Below are positions 42,980 through 50,613 of a DNA stretch of 64,000 bases, in pieces. The DNA is from Thalassobaculum sp. OXR-137 (GTDB lineage Bacteria; Pseudomonadota; Alphaproteobacteria; Thalassobaculales; Thalassobaculaceae): NCBI RefSeq assembly GCF_034377285.1, contig NZ_CP139715.1:1782001-1846000 (forward strand), in the 5' to 3' direction. The notes under the pieces are model-generated. The model searched no databases and was not told the DNA's origin. It saw only the letters and a program-made list of their open reading frames with translations. Each line of letters begins with the position of its first letter. Position 1 is the stretch's first letter. The translations under genes and the position numbers were made by a program.

Positions 42980-43945
42980 ATGGCGAAGACAGTCTTGATT
43001 GTCGGTGCGGCCGGGCAGGACGGGACACTCCTTTCCCGACGCCACCGACGGCAGGGTGATCGGGTCATAGGTCTGTCCCGCAACGGGGTCAGTGACGGCA
43101 CGGTCGTCCAACATGCTCCGCTGGACCTGTGCGACCCGCTTGCTGTGCCCGACCTGATCGACCGCTACCGGCCGCAAACGATCTATTATCTTGCTGCCTA
43201 TCATCACAGCAGCGAAGACCGGCCGAATGGCGAGCAGGCGGCTGATCTGCGCGAACTGTTCAAGCGATCAGTCGATACAAATCTGCTCGGTTGGCTGAAC
43301 TGGCTTGCCGCGGCCGACAGCGCGCGCTCGAGACCGCGGCTGTTCTACGCCTCGTCATCGTTGGTATTCGGTCACCCCTCTGTCCCCGTCGCTGACGAGA
43401 ACGCGCCCCTTGATCCCAAGAACCCCTATGGGATCACGAAGGTATCGGCGATGCAGGCTGCTGATTTCTATCGGGAGAACCGCGACCTGCATGTCAGCAC
43501 CGGAATCCTCTTCAATCATGAATCGATCAGGCGCTCGACCAGCTTTGTCACGCGGAAGATCACCCAGGCGGCGGCGCGGGCGGCTCTTGGGGACTCATCT
43601 CCGCTGGCGCTGAGAAACCCTTGGGCCACGGTCGACTGGACCGCTGCCGAGGACGCCGTGTCCGCGATGAGCTTGATTTGCGATCAAGAGGATCCAGGCA
43701 CCTATGTCATCGGAACGGGGATCACGCGCTCGGTGATGGATTTTACGGAAGAGGCCTTCGGTGCCTTGGGGCTTCCGGCGCCGAGGATTGAATATCCGGA
43801 AGATGCCATTCCCAAAAAGGGCATTGCTGCGCGGCCAGAAAAATTGATGAGGATCGGATGGCAGACCGAATATCCTTGGCCAAAATGGATTCACAGAATG
43901 GCCAAAACCGATTATCGGCTTGCCCGTTGTCGATCTGGGAGTTGA
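42980..43945 (+). CDS. Gmd-related GDP-sugar dehydratase/reductase-like SDR
   Basis: A 321-residue extended SDR similar to Gmd: VLIVGAAGQDGTLLSR at the NAD site, IYYLAAYHHSSEDRP where Gmd has AAQSHV, YxxxK in NPYGITKVSAMQ, and [20 protein letters not shown]. The changed active-site loop and lack of the RR(T/S)S arginine loop suggest reduction or epimerisation of the product of the two previous genes (an RMD-like role) rather than a second dehydratase. ATG 42980 follows GAGGGG. The longer frame from 42746 overlaps the methyltransferase and is rejected. Ends at the GC drop into the AT-rich island. Confidence 0.78.
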   Translation: MAKTVLIVGAAGQDGTLLSRRHRRQGDRVIGLSRNGVSDGTVVQHAPLDLCDPLAVPDLIDRYRPQTIYYLAAYHHSSEDRPNGEQAADLRELFKRSVDTNLLGWLNWLAAADSARSRPRLFYASSSLVFGHPSVPVADENAPLDPKNPYGITKVSAMQAADFYRENRDLHVSTGILFNHESIRRSTSFVTRKITQAAARAALGDSSPLALRNPWATVDWTAAEDAVSAMSLICDQEDPGTYVIGTGITRSVMDFTEEAFGALGLPAPRIEYPEDAIPKKGIAARPEKLMRIGWQTEYPWPKWIHRMAKTDYRLARCRSGS

Positions 43946-44066
43946 GTCGGAATATAGCCATAGAGAACAATAGACGAGATATTTATATGCTCTCCTTTCT
44001 ATCCAAAATCTGCTGAAGGAAATTGTTAGACAGGGAAATTAAAATTGACCAGATCAGAGGCCGGAA

Positions 44067-44588
44067 ATGGTTGACGGTGTTCTTTGGTGGATTACCGGAT
44101 TATCTGGATCTGGAAAAACCACTATTGCGCGCGCCCTAGTTAAAAAGTTAGATATTGAAAAAATTCCTGTAGTTCATTTCGATGGAGATGAGCTTAGATC
44201 TATATTCAATGCAGAATCGTCGTTCGACAATTTAGCGCGACTTGAATTGGCGCATCGGTATTCCAGGCTGTGCGAGGTGGTCACGAAACGCGGTGTGGAT
44301 GTTGTCTGCTCGACGATGTCACTGTTCCACGAGATCCACGTCGCCAACCGAAGCCGGTTCCCCAGATATCGGGAGATTTTCTTGGACGTACCGATGTCGG
44401 TCCTGGAGCAACGAGATCAAAGGGGTCTGTATAGCGGCGCTCGCGCGGGCCGTGCGACGAATGTGGTGGGCGTGAACTCCGCCGTCGAGATTCCCACTGC
44501 CCCGAACCTGGTTCTGGTAAACGATGGCGGCTCTGCGCCCGACTTTATGGCCGAGCAGATATATGCGCTTCGCCCTCTGACGGATTGA
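44067..44588 (+). CDS. APS-kinase-like protein, candidate cytidine diphosphoramidate kinase (Cj1415-type)
   Basis: A 173-residue P-loop kinase of the CysC fold: GLSGSGKTT (11-19) and FDGDELR (38-44, cf. LDGDNVR in APS kinases). Sulfate-assimilation partners (CysD/CysN) are absent. The downstream genes are instead those of the phosphoramidate pathway, in which the CysC homolog Cj1415 of Campylobacter jejuni phosphorylates the 3'-OH of cytidine diphosphoramidate, as established by biochemistry on that system. The 5' part and the 121-bp upstream gap are markedly AT-rich. An ordinary APS kinase serving the sulfotransferases remains the alternative. Confidence 0.75.
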   Translation: MVDGVLWWITGLSGSGKTTIARALVKKLDIEKIPVVHFDGDELRSIFNAESSFDNLARLELAHRYSRLCEVVTKRGVDVVCSTMSLFHEIHVANRSRFPRYREIFLDVPMSVLEQRDQRGLYSGARAGRATNVVGVNSAVEIPTAPNLVLVNDGGSAPDFMAEQIYALRPLTD

Positions 44589-44617
44589 TGCAAGCTACCC
44601 ATTGGGGGGCGGTGAGT

Positions 44618-47011
44618 ATGTCTACACTCAGACGACGTTTCGAGTTTGGTACGAAGGCTGAAACCCTCCGTCGGGTCGGCGAATACGATTCATCGCTCTT
44701 CATCCCCGTTTTTGAGTTTTTTTCCGTTTCGGACTGGGCGGCAGGCAAGTCTGCGTGGCTTTTGCGGCTTCGGGAGAAATTCGGAGGGCAACTCGTCGCC
44801 GTCAGATCAAGCGCGGCCGATGAGGATGGTGCGCATAGTTCGATGGCCGGAGCGTACACGTCGGTCTTGAACGTTCCTGCCGATGATCCTGAAACTGTCA
44901 GCGCGGCGGTGGAGGAGGTTCTGGCCTCCTATGGGGCGACAGCCGGCTCCGGTGACCAGATCTTGGTCCAGACAATGGTGACAGGGATCGACGCTGCTGG
45001 CGTGATCACCACGCACTGTATCGACGATGGCGCGCCCTATTACGTCATTAACTACGACTCTCTGTCTGGACGGACCGACACGGTTACCGGTGGCATTGGC
45101 GCCCATAAGGCAGTCGTCATTCATCGGGAATCAGGCGAGGTCCAGGTTCACTCCCCTCGAGTCCGGGCCATGCTGTGGCTGGCGCGCCGAATTGAAAGCA
45201 TCACCGGGCCCGTGCCCATGGATATCGAGTTCGCCTTGCGAACGGATGGTACACCGTGCCTATTTCAGGTCCGGCGGCTGTCCACTGCCAAGGCCTGGGA
45301 CATCAGCGTTAGTGCGCGTGTTCGGGAATCTCTGGAGGGGGTCGAGACCTTCATTCTTGGGCGTTTGGGGCCGCGGCAAGGTCTGCTGGGTGATCGCAGT
45401 ATCCTTGGCAATATGCCGGACTGGAATCCGGCCGAGATGATCGGCGCCGTGCCGAAGACGCTGGCATTCTCGCTTTATCGTCGATTGATCACAGAGCGTG
45501 TGTGGCGAGAGGCGCGCGCCAAGATGGGATACCGCAACCCCGTCGCCGAAGAGCTCATGGTCGGTCTTGCCGGGCGGCCCTACATCGATGTCCGCTCCTC
45601 CCTCAATTCGTTCCTTCCGGCAGACCTCGACGAGGCGGTTGGGAGCCGATTGGTCAATTCAGAAATCGAACTCCTGAACGACAAGCCGGAATGGCACGAC
45701 AGGATCGAGTTCGAGATCGCTCCAACAATTCTCGACTTCTCCACCAATCGGTTTCTCGTTGAGGCCTATGGCAGCGAGCTGTCGGCCACGGATCGTCATC
45801 ATATCGTGGAAAGGCTACGGGCACTGACCGCTCGCACGCTCACCCGGGGCGCGCACGGTACCATCGACTGGGCGAGCGAGCGTATTCATGATCTTGCGAC
45901 GTACCAAAGTACCCGGATCTTGGGCAAAAACTCTGGTGGTGAGATTGCCGACCTGCACGGAATCTTGGCTCTGTTGGAGGAGTGTCGGAAGATCGGGACG
46001 TTCTCGTTTTCTATACTTGCGCGCCATTGTTTCGTGGCAGAGGCTCTGTTGCGGAGTGCGGTGGACCGGGGGGCGCTGAGGGCGGAGCGTGTAACGGAGT
46101 TCAAGAGATCGATCCGCACCATCGCCGGCGACTTGACTCACTCGATGTCGGAAGTTGCTGCCGGTAGAGCCGACCAGGCCGCCTTCCTTGCACGGTTCGG
46201 CCACGTCAGACCCGGCACCTACGATATCACCTCGCCGCGCTACGACGATCGGCCCGCCCTCTTCAGCGACTGCGTCGAGACCGAGTTCCACGAGTATCCA
46301 CCGTTTACGCCGACCTTGTCGGAGGCTGCGGCGCTACAGTCTCTGTTGACCGAAGCCAGATTGCCGATCGATTCAAATGCGTTCTTTGATTATGCGACGA
46401 AGGAGATTGCTCAGAGAGAGTTTGCCAAATTCGTGTTCAGCCGGAATATTTCCGACGCTTTGGAGCGGTTGACCGTTTGGGGGACAACCCACTCTCTGAC
46501 AAGAGACGATCTCTCCCATCTCGACATTGATTGGTTGGAGAATATTGTCGCTGGAACGGCGGCCGCGCTGGATCGGGGAGCACTCAGAGAGCGCCTTGCC
46601 CGGAACAGGGATAAATGGGAACGCGATCTGCCGGTTCGGATCAGCTACATCGTACGATCTGTTGACGATCTGTATGTCGTGCCCGTGCACCGTGCTCTGC
46701 CGAGTTTCGTGACGCGCGGACAGATCACAGGTGTGGGGCGGGTTGTAGAGGCTACGGAGACCGCGGGGGATCTCCGCGGCGTCGTCGTCTGTATCGAGAA
46801 TGCCGATCCTGGCTTTGACTGGATCTTTTCTCGCGGGATCGCCGGTCTGGTCACGAAATTCGGTGGAACGAACTCGCATATGGCCATTCGCTGTGCTGAA
46901 TTTGGCCTGCCGGCGGCGATCGGATGCGGCGAGCTTCTATATGAAGAAATCTGTGCCGCTCATCGGATCGAGTTGGACTGTGTAAACCAGATTCTCCGCC
47001 CGGCTGTCTGA
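44618..47011 (+). CDS. PEP-synthase-like ATP-grasp/phosphohistidine enzyme, candidate L-glutamine kinase (Cj1418-type)
   Basis: A 797-residue protein. The N-terminal ATP-grasp domain has LVAVRSSAADEDGAHSSMAG (60-78), with DIEFALRTDGTPCLFQVRRL near 200-225. The C-terminal swivelling domain carries the phosphorylated histidine, H754, in FGGTNSHMAIRCAEFGLP. The PEP/pyruvate barrel of true PEP synthase is missing. Instead a middle region of about 450 residues matches no standard enzyme. This architecture is that of L-glutamine kinase (Cj1418), which makes glutamine amide-N-phosphate. ATG 44618 has a G-rich GGTGAG site. A TTG at 44585 overlapping the kinase stop is less likely. The next gene starts 1 bp after the stop. 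Confidence 0.8.
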   Translation: MSTLRRRFEFGTKAETLRRVGEYDSSLFIPVFEFFSVSDWAAGKSAWLLRLREKFGGQLVAVRSSAADEDGAHSSMAGAYTSVLNVPADDPETVSAAVEEVLASYGATAGSGDQILVQTMVTGIDAAGVITTHCIDDGAPYYVINYDSLSGRTDTVTGGIGAHKAVVIHRESGEVQVHSPRVRAMLWLARRIESITGPVPMDIEFALRTDGTPCLFQVRRLSTAKAWDISVSARVRESLEGVETFILGRLGPRQGLLGDRSILGNMPDWNPAEMIGAVPKTLAFSLYRRLITERVWREARAKMGYRNPVAEELMVGLAGRPYIDVRSSLNSFLPADLDEAVGSRLVNSEIELLNDKPEWHDRIEFEIAPTILDFSTNRFLVEAYGSELSATDRHHIVERLRALTARTLTRGAHGTIDWASERIHDLATYQSTRILGKNSGGEIADLHGILALLEECRKIGTFSFSILARHCFVAEALLRSAVDRGALRAERVTEFKRSIRTIAGDLTHSMSEVAAGRADQAAFLARFGHVRPGTYDITSPRYDDRPALFSDCVETEFHEYPPFTPTLSEAAALQSLLTEARLPIDSNAFFDYATKEIAQREFAKFVFSRNISDALERLTVWGTTHSLTRDDLSHLDIDWLENIVAGTAAALDRGALRERLARNRDKWERDLPVRISYIVRSVDDLYVVPVHRALPSFVTRGQITGVGRVVEATETAGDLRGVVVCIENADPGFDWIFSRGIAGLVTKFGGTNSHMAIRCAEFGLPAAIGCGELLYEEICAAHRIELDCVNQILRPAV

Positions 47012-47012
47012 C

Positions 47013-47648
47013 ATGCGGATAGGCATCACACAACGCATCGTCCAGGCCGACGCCTATGTGGAAGCCCGCGATGCCCTTGCCCATGATTGGGCTCGCTTCA
47101 TGGCTGCTGCTCTCCCCGAGGCGGTGTGGGTGCCTATCCCGAATGTCGGACCTGACGTAGTCCGGTGGGCGAGTGCCGTCGGCTTGGATGGCCTCATTCT
47201 GTCGGGCGGTGAAACGCCTGGCGACGCGCCGTTAAGGGATGCAACGGAGGCAGCACTGGTCGATTGGGCGGAGACCGAGAGCCTGCCCGTGCTTGGCATC
47301 TGCCGTGGTCTTCAGTTCGCGTTGATGCGCGCTGGATGTGTGCTGCACCCATGTGACCGGGAGTTGCACGTCGCGTCGCGACATCGTGTGCGAAAGTTCG
47401 CCGCTCCTCAGGGGCTTCCATCGCTTCCGGACGAGGTGAATTCGTATCATACGGTAGGGGTGCCGGCCGCGACCGGACTGCCGGACGGTTGGATTGTTCT
47501 GGCGGTGTCGTCCGATGGGATGATCGAGGCCGCTTCAGATGCGACCTCACGAATGCTGCTGCTGATGTGGCACCCTGAGCGCGACGAACATCCCGACCCC
47601 GCGTCGGTCGAGCTTGTCCGGTATCTGTTCATTGAAGAGAGGCCATGA
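47013..47648 (+). CDS. Class-I glutamine-amidotransferase-fold hydrolase, candidate gamma-glutamyl-CDP-amidate hydrolase (Cj1417-type)
   Basis: A 211-residue peptidase-C26/PuuD-like protein. The catalytic triad is visible: C97 in VLGICRGLQFAL, H187 and E189 in LLMWHPERDE. GLILSGGETPGD (59-70) and NSYHTVGVP correspond to the oxyanion and substrate loops. Cj1417 in Campylobacter uses this fold to remove glutamate from CDP-L-glutamine, releasing cytidine diphosphoramidate. Start and stop nearly abut the neighbours (1-bp gap before, 4-bp overlap after), so translation of the three is coupled. On its own it would only be called a GATase-like hydrolase. Confidence 0.8.
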   Translation: MRIGITQRIVQADAYVEARDALAHDWARFMAAALPEAVWVPIPNVGPDVVRWASAVGLDGLILSGGETPGDAPLRDATEAALVDWAETESLPVLGICRGLQFALMRAGCVLHPCDRELHVASRHRVRKFAAPQGLPSLPDEVNSYHTVGVPAATGLPDGWIVLAVSSDGMIEAASDATSRMLLLMWHPERDEHPDPASVELVRYLFIEERP

Positions 47649-48427
47649 TGTCTTGCAGAGGTCTCGTGCTCGCGGCCGGCCGGGGCAGCCGGATGGAGAG
47701 CCTGACGGAATTGCGGCCGAAATGTCTGGTCCCCATCGCTGGAAAGCGGCTGATTGAGTGGCAGCGCGACGCGTTGCAGGCTGCCGGTGTCAGCCCAGTC
47801 GCGGCCGTCGGAGGATACAGATCTGATCTGTTGACACCGTTTCTGCCTGTGCCTTTCGTTAACGAACGCTGGGCTGAAACAAACATGGTCGCCAGCCTTG
47901 CGGTTGCCCGAGACTGGATGTCGGCAACCGATGTGATCGTTTCTTATTCGGACATCGCCTATGCGGTCGAATGGGTCACCCGCCTGATCGACGCCCCCCC
48001 TGCGCCAATCACGATCGCTTTCGATCGGAAATGGTGGGATCTGTGGTCTCTGCGGTTCGAGGACCCTTTGTCTGACGCGGAGACGTTCCGGATCGACGCC
48101 TCTGGGCGTCTCCTGGAGATCGGGGGCAAGACGGAAGACTCCGGGGCGATCGAAGGCCAGTATATGGGGCTTCTGCGGTTTAGCTCGGAAGGATGGGCGG
48201 CAGTTGAGGAACTGCTTGCCGATTTGCACGACATCCCCGACCGCGATCGTCTGGACATGACGGGGATGCTGTCACGCCTCATCGCCCGGGGTGTTGAAAT
48301 CGCCACCGTTCCGGTTGACGGCCGTTGGGCGGAAGTGGACCAGCGCGTCGACCTTGAAGCCTATGAAGCGGCGTTGCTGGCGAACGAGGCCAAGGGCACT
48401 ACATGGTCGCACGATTGGCGAGGGTGA
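47645..48427 (+). CDS. Sugar-nucleotidyltransferase-fold protein, candidate CTP:phosphoglutamine cytidylyltransferase (Cj1416-type)
   Basis: A 260-residue NTP-transferase. The nucleotide-binding signature is LVLAAGRGSRM (7-17) with RPKCLVPIAGKRLIEWQ (24-40). SYSDIAY carries the metal-binding aspartate. WDLWSLRFEDPLSDAETFRI and EIGGKTEDSGAIEGQYMGLL are the acceptor-side segments. It resembles the phosphocholine/LicC-type cytidylyltransferases. In the Cj1416 reaction CTP and glutamine phosphate give CDP-glutamine. The ATG at 47645 overlaps the hydrolase stop and has GAGAGG upstream. Assignment rests on gene company. Confidence 0.8.
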   Translation: MMSCRGLVLAAGRGSRMESLTELRPKCLVPIAGKRLIEWQRDALQAAGVSPVAAVGGYRSDLLTPFLPVPFVNERWAETNMVASLAVARDWMSATDVIVSYSDIAYAVEWVTRLIDAPPAPITIAFDRKWWDLWSLRFEDPLSDAETFRIDASGRLLEIGGKTEDSGAIEGQYMGLLRFSSEGWAAVEELLADLHDIPDRDRLDMTGMLSRLIARGVEIATVPVDGRWAEVDQRVDLEAYEAALLANEAKGTTWSHDWRG

Positions 48428-48599
48428 CGCCTCAAGAGGGATTGGACGATCAATGCCGGGGAGCGCAGGCGATATCCGACGACCATGCTGGCAATGGTGC
48501 GGATCGGCATGTCGGAAAGCGAGATCGACGGGCCGGAAAATCCCAGACAACTGGTATACCGACCAAATTAGGTAATCACAGCTCGCAAGGACGCTGATC

Positions 48600-49382
48600 A
48601 TGACATCGATCAAGAAGGGCGATTTTTCGACTCTTGCCAATGACTATGCGGCGTATCGCCCTTCGTATAACGAGGCTCTGACGAACGATATTGTGCGGAA
48701 CCATCCGGTCGGCACCGATAAGCTGCGGGCTGCCGACGTTGGTGCTGGAACCGGTATTTTCACACGTCTGTTGGTGAAGGCAGGCGCTGCTACCGTTACG
48801 GCGGTTGAGCCGAACGACAATATGAGAGCCGCTGGCGCCAAAATGTCGACCGGGCCGGAATTCGGGAAGATCCGGTGGATGAAGGGCAGTGCCGAACAGA
48901 CCGGCTTAGACGATCGAAGCGTCGATCTGGTGTCGATGGCCTCTTCCTTTCACTGGGCCGATACCGAGGTCGCGCTGGCCGAGTTTGATCGAATTTTATC
49001 CGAGCACGGAGTGTTCGTTGCTATCTGGAACCCGCGGATTACGGAGAAATCCGAGGTGGAGACAATCATCCAGAATGAGTTGGTTGATCATTTCGGATTG
49101 AAAAACAGGGTGTCTTCCGGCCGAAGCGGTATCGCTGAAAAGATGACGGACATCCTGTCCGAGTCGCCGTATTTTGGGAGTGTCACCTATGTCGAAGCCA
49201 CGGATGTCGTTGAGCGTTCGCCGGCGGATTATGTGGGCGCCTGGCGGTCGGTCAACGACATCCGAGCTCAGCTTGGTGAAGAGAATTTCTCTGAGTTCAT
49301 CGAATTTGTAGAGAAAACGGTCGCAACACGCGAGTCTGTGCCGGTGCATTATTTAACGCGGGCGTGGATAGCTCAGAAGTAA
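48600..49382 (+). CDS. SAM-dependent methyltransferase (Methyltransf_11 type), candidate phosphoramidate methylase
   Basis: A 260-residue class-I methyltransferase with motif I in AADVGAGTGIFTRLL (44-58), motif II around VTAVEPNDNM, and the post-motif SFHWADTEVALAEFDRIL. The start DFSTLANDYAAYRPSYN is common in this family. Campylobacter has two methyltransferases (Cj1419, Cj1420) that form the methyl phosphoramidate group; only one is present here. A 172-bp gap without a recognised gene separates it from the cytidylyltransferase, so it may have its own promoter. Role by context only. Confidence 0.78.
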   Translation: MTSIKKGDFSTLANDYAAYRPSYNEALTNDIVRNHPVGTDKLRAADVGAGTGIFTRLLVKAGAATVTAVEPNDNMRAAGAKMSTGPEFGKIRWMKGSAEQTGLDDRSVDLVSMASSFHWADTEVALAEFDRILSEHGVFVAIWNPRITEKSEVETIIQNELVDHFGLKNRVSSGRSGIAEKMTDILSESPYFGSVTYVEATDVVERSPADYVGAWRSVNDIRAQLGEENFSEFIEFVEKTVATRESVPVHYLTRAWIAQK

Positions 49383-49762
49383 CTATAACTATCGCAATTA
49401 AATGCAGTTGATTGTCGGGAGTGGATACCGACTTAAAATCGAACCACATGCGAGACGCCGTCGTCGTTCTGTACATTCCGAAGCCGCTTCACCCCGGCTA
49501 TTGGATAGACGGGGGTGTGGTGCGCCTGTCAGAGCATCTTGCCGCTTGGACCTGCGAAGCGTATGCAGTGCTATGCTTGCGATGGGACAATGCGCTTGAT
49601 TATCGAGTACATGGACGGAAATTATGTGTGAGAGATTGTAATTGTGTCGGTGTGGAAGCAGTCATGTTGAATTTTGGTCCTTAGCGATTTTAATGATCAT
49701 TATTAGATGGACTGAGTATTTTGGTAAATGATCTGTAAGACAGAATAAGAGAGTAAATATCT
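49383..49762. other. 380-bp region between the methyltransferase and the sulfotransferase-like gene
   Basis: The left half is moderately GC-rich and contains a short frame from ATG 49448 to 49684 (78 codons, RDAVVVLYIPKPLHPGYWID at its start) without ribosome-binding site or family match. It might be a remnant of a decayed gene. The right half is strongly AT-rich and leads into AAGAGAG, the ribosome-binding site of the next gene. No insertion-sequence ends were seen. Confidence 0.4.
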
Positions 49763-50455
49763 ATGTTCATTCCGGAAAAGAACGCAATTTTCATATTCCC
49801 GCATTATACGGGATTCACGATGACGCATGAGTCGCTGGGGCATTATTTCGATGGTTTGGATTCACAGGAGAATCAAGAAAAAATAAGATCTATGGTTTCT
49901 TTCAAAGAGCATTCTATGTCGTTGATGTTAGAGAAAAAAGGACGTCCTTATCCGGCGCATCCGAATGTAAGGACTCTACATCAACATCTAAAGATTCCTT
50001 TGAGGACTGTGAAGTGGTTTGCAACTGTTCGAAACCCATGGAGTCGATATTGGGGTGCATACCACCATTTCTTGAAATATCAAAGATTAATTGAAAAATA
50101 CAGAATACAAGGAAAATCATTTGACGAATTTGTTCTGGATCAAGAAATAATAAATAAGGGGAGATTTTTTATGTTTAATGACTATCTTCAGCCTTTGCAT
50201 ATACATTTGGCATTTTTGCACTCAAAAGATGTGATTGTATTTAGGCCGGATCTGTTTTCCCATTTTATCAAGTTTGAATCGTTCAATTCGGATATGGAGA
50301 AAGTAGCCGATATTCTGGATATTTCCGTCAAACACGTCGAGATAAGACATAAGAAAAATACTTACGTCAATGAAATGAGCGACGTAGCAAAGGACTGTAT
50401 TTATCGGATGTGCCAAAAGGAAATTCGTGCTTTCAAATATGAATTTGAAGAGTGA
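49763..50455 (+). CDS. Sulfotransferase-like protein, very AT-rich, possible phosphoramidate transferase
   Basis: A 230-residue protein. WFATVRNPWSRYWGAYHHF (85-103) matches the 3'-phosphate-binding segment of sulfotransferases (R-N-P-x-x-R-x-x-S/G-A-Y). The N-terminal donor loop is IFIFPHYTGFTM (9-20) in place of the usual PKTGGTS-type loop, so the sulfuryl-binding part is altered. The GC content is about 30% in lines sampled at 50,101-50,220, far below all neighbours, which indicates recent transfer. It sits at the end of the phosphoramidate-type cassette, whose activated donor would be a PAPS-like 3'-phospho-nucleotide. Ordinary sulfation is the alternative. Confidence 0.65.
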   Translation: MFIPEKNAIFIFPHYTGFTMTHESLGHYFDGLDSQENQEKIRSMVSFKEHSMSLMLEKKGRPYPAHPNVRTLHQHLKIPLRTVKWFATVRNPWSRYWGAYHHFLKYQRLIEKYRIQGKSFDEFVLDQEIINKGRFFMFNDYLQPLHIHLAFLHSKDVIVFRPDLFSHFIKFESFNSDMEKVADILDISVKHVEIRHKKNTYVNEMSDVAKDCIYRMCQKEIRAFKYEFEE

Positions 50456-50613
50456 TAGCGTTTTATAGAATAATATTATTGCTGTTTCTCGTTAATATTT
50501 TTTATTGTAGAAATAAATCAGGAATCTCGATCGATATTTGAATTGATATTCAAACGGCGCATCGGCGAGAAGCCTATCAAAACTGTTCTTCCGCCCCCCT
50601 GAGTCGTTGGGCT

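Noticed and set aside
44067-44588. Straightforward assignment as cysC of sulfate assimilation
   Set aside because: There are no cysD/cysN or PAPS-reductase genes nearby, and the next three genes match the phosphoramidate pathway. Kept as the alternative in the feature entry.
49448-49684. 78-codon frame between the methyltransferase and the sulfotransferase-like gene
   Set aside because: No ribosome-binding site, no family match, and cysteine/arginine-rich end. At most a gene remnant.
43946-50613. Mobile element carrying the phosphoramidate cassette
   Set aside because: No integrase, transposase, terminal inverted repeats or target-site duplications were seen. Only composition suggests transfer.
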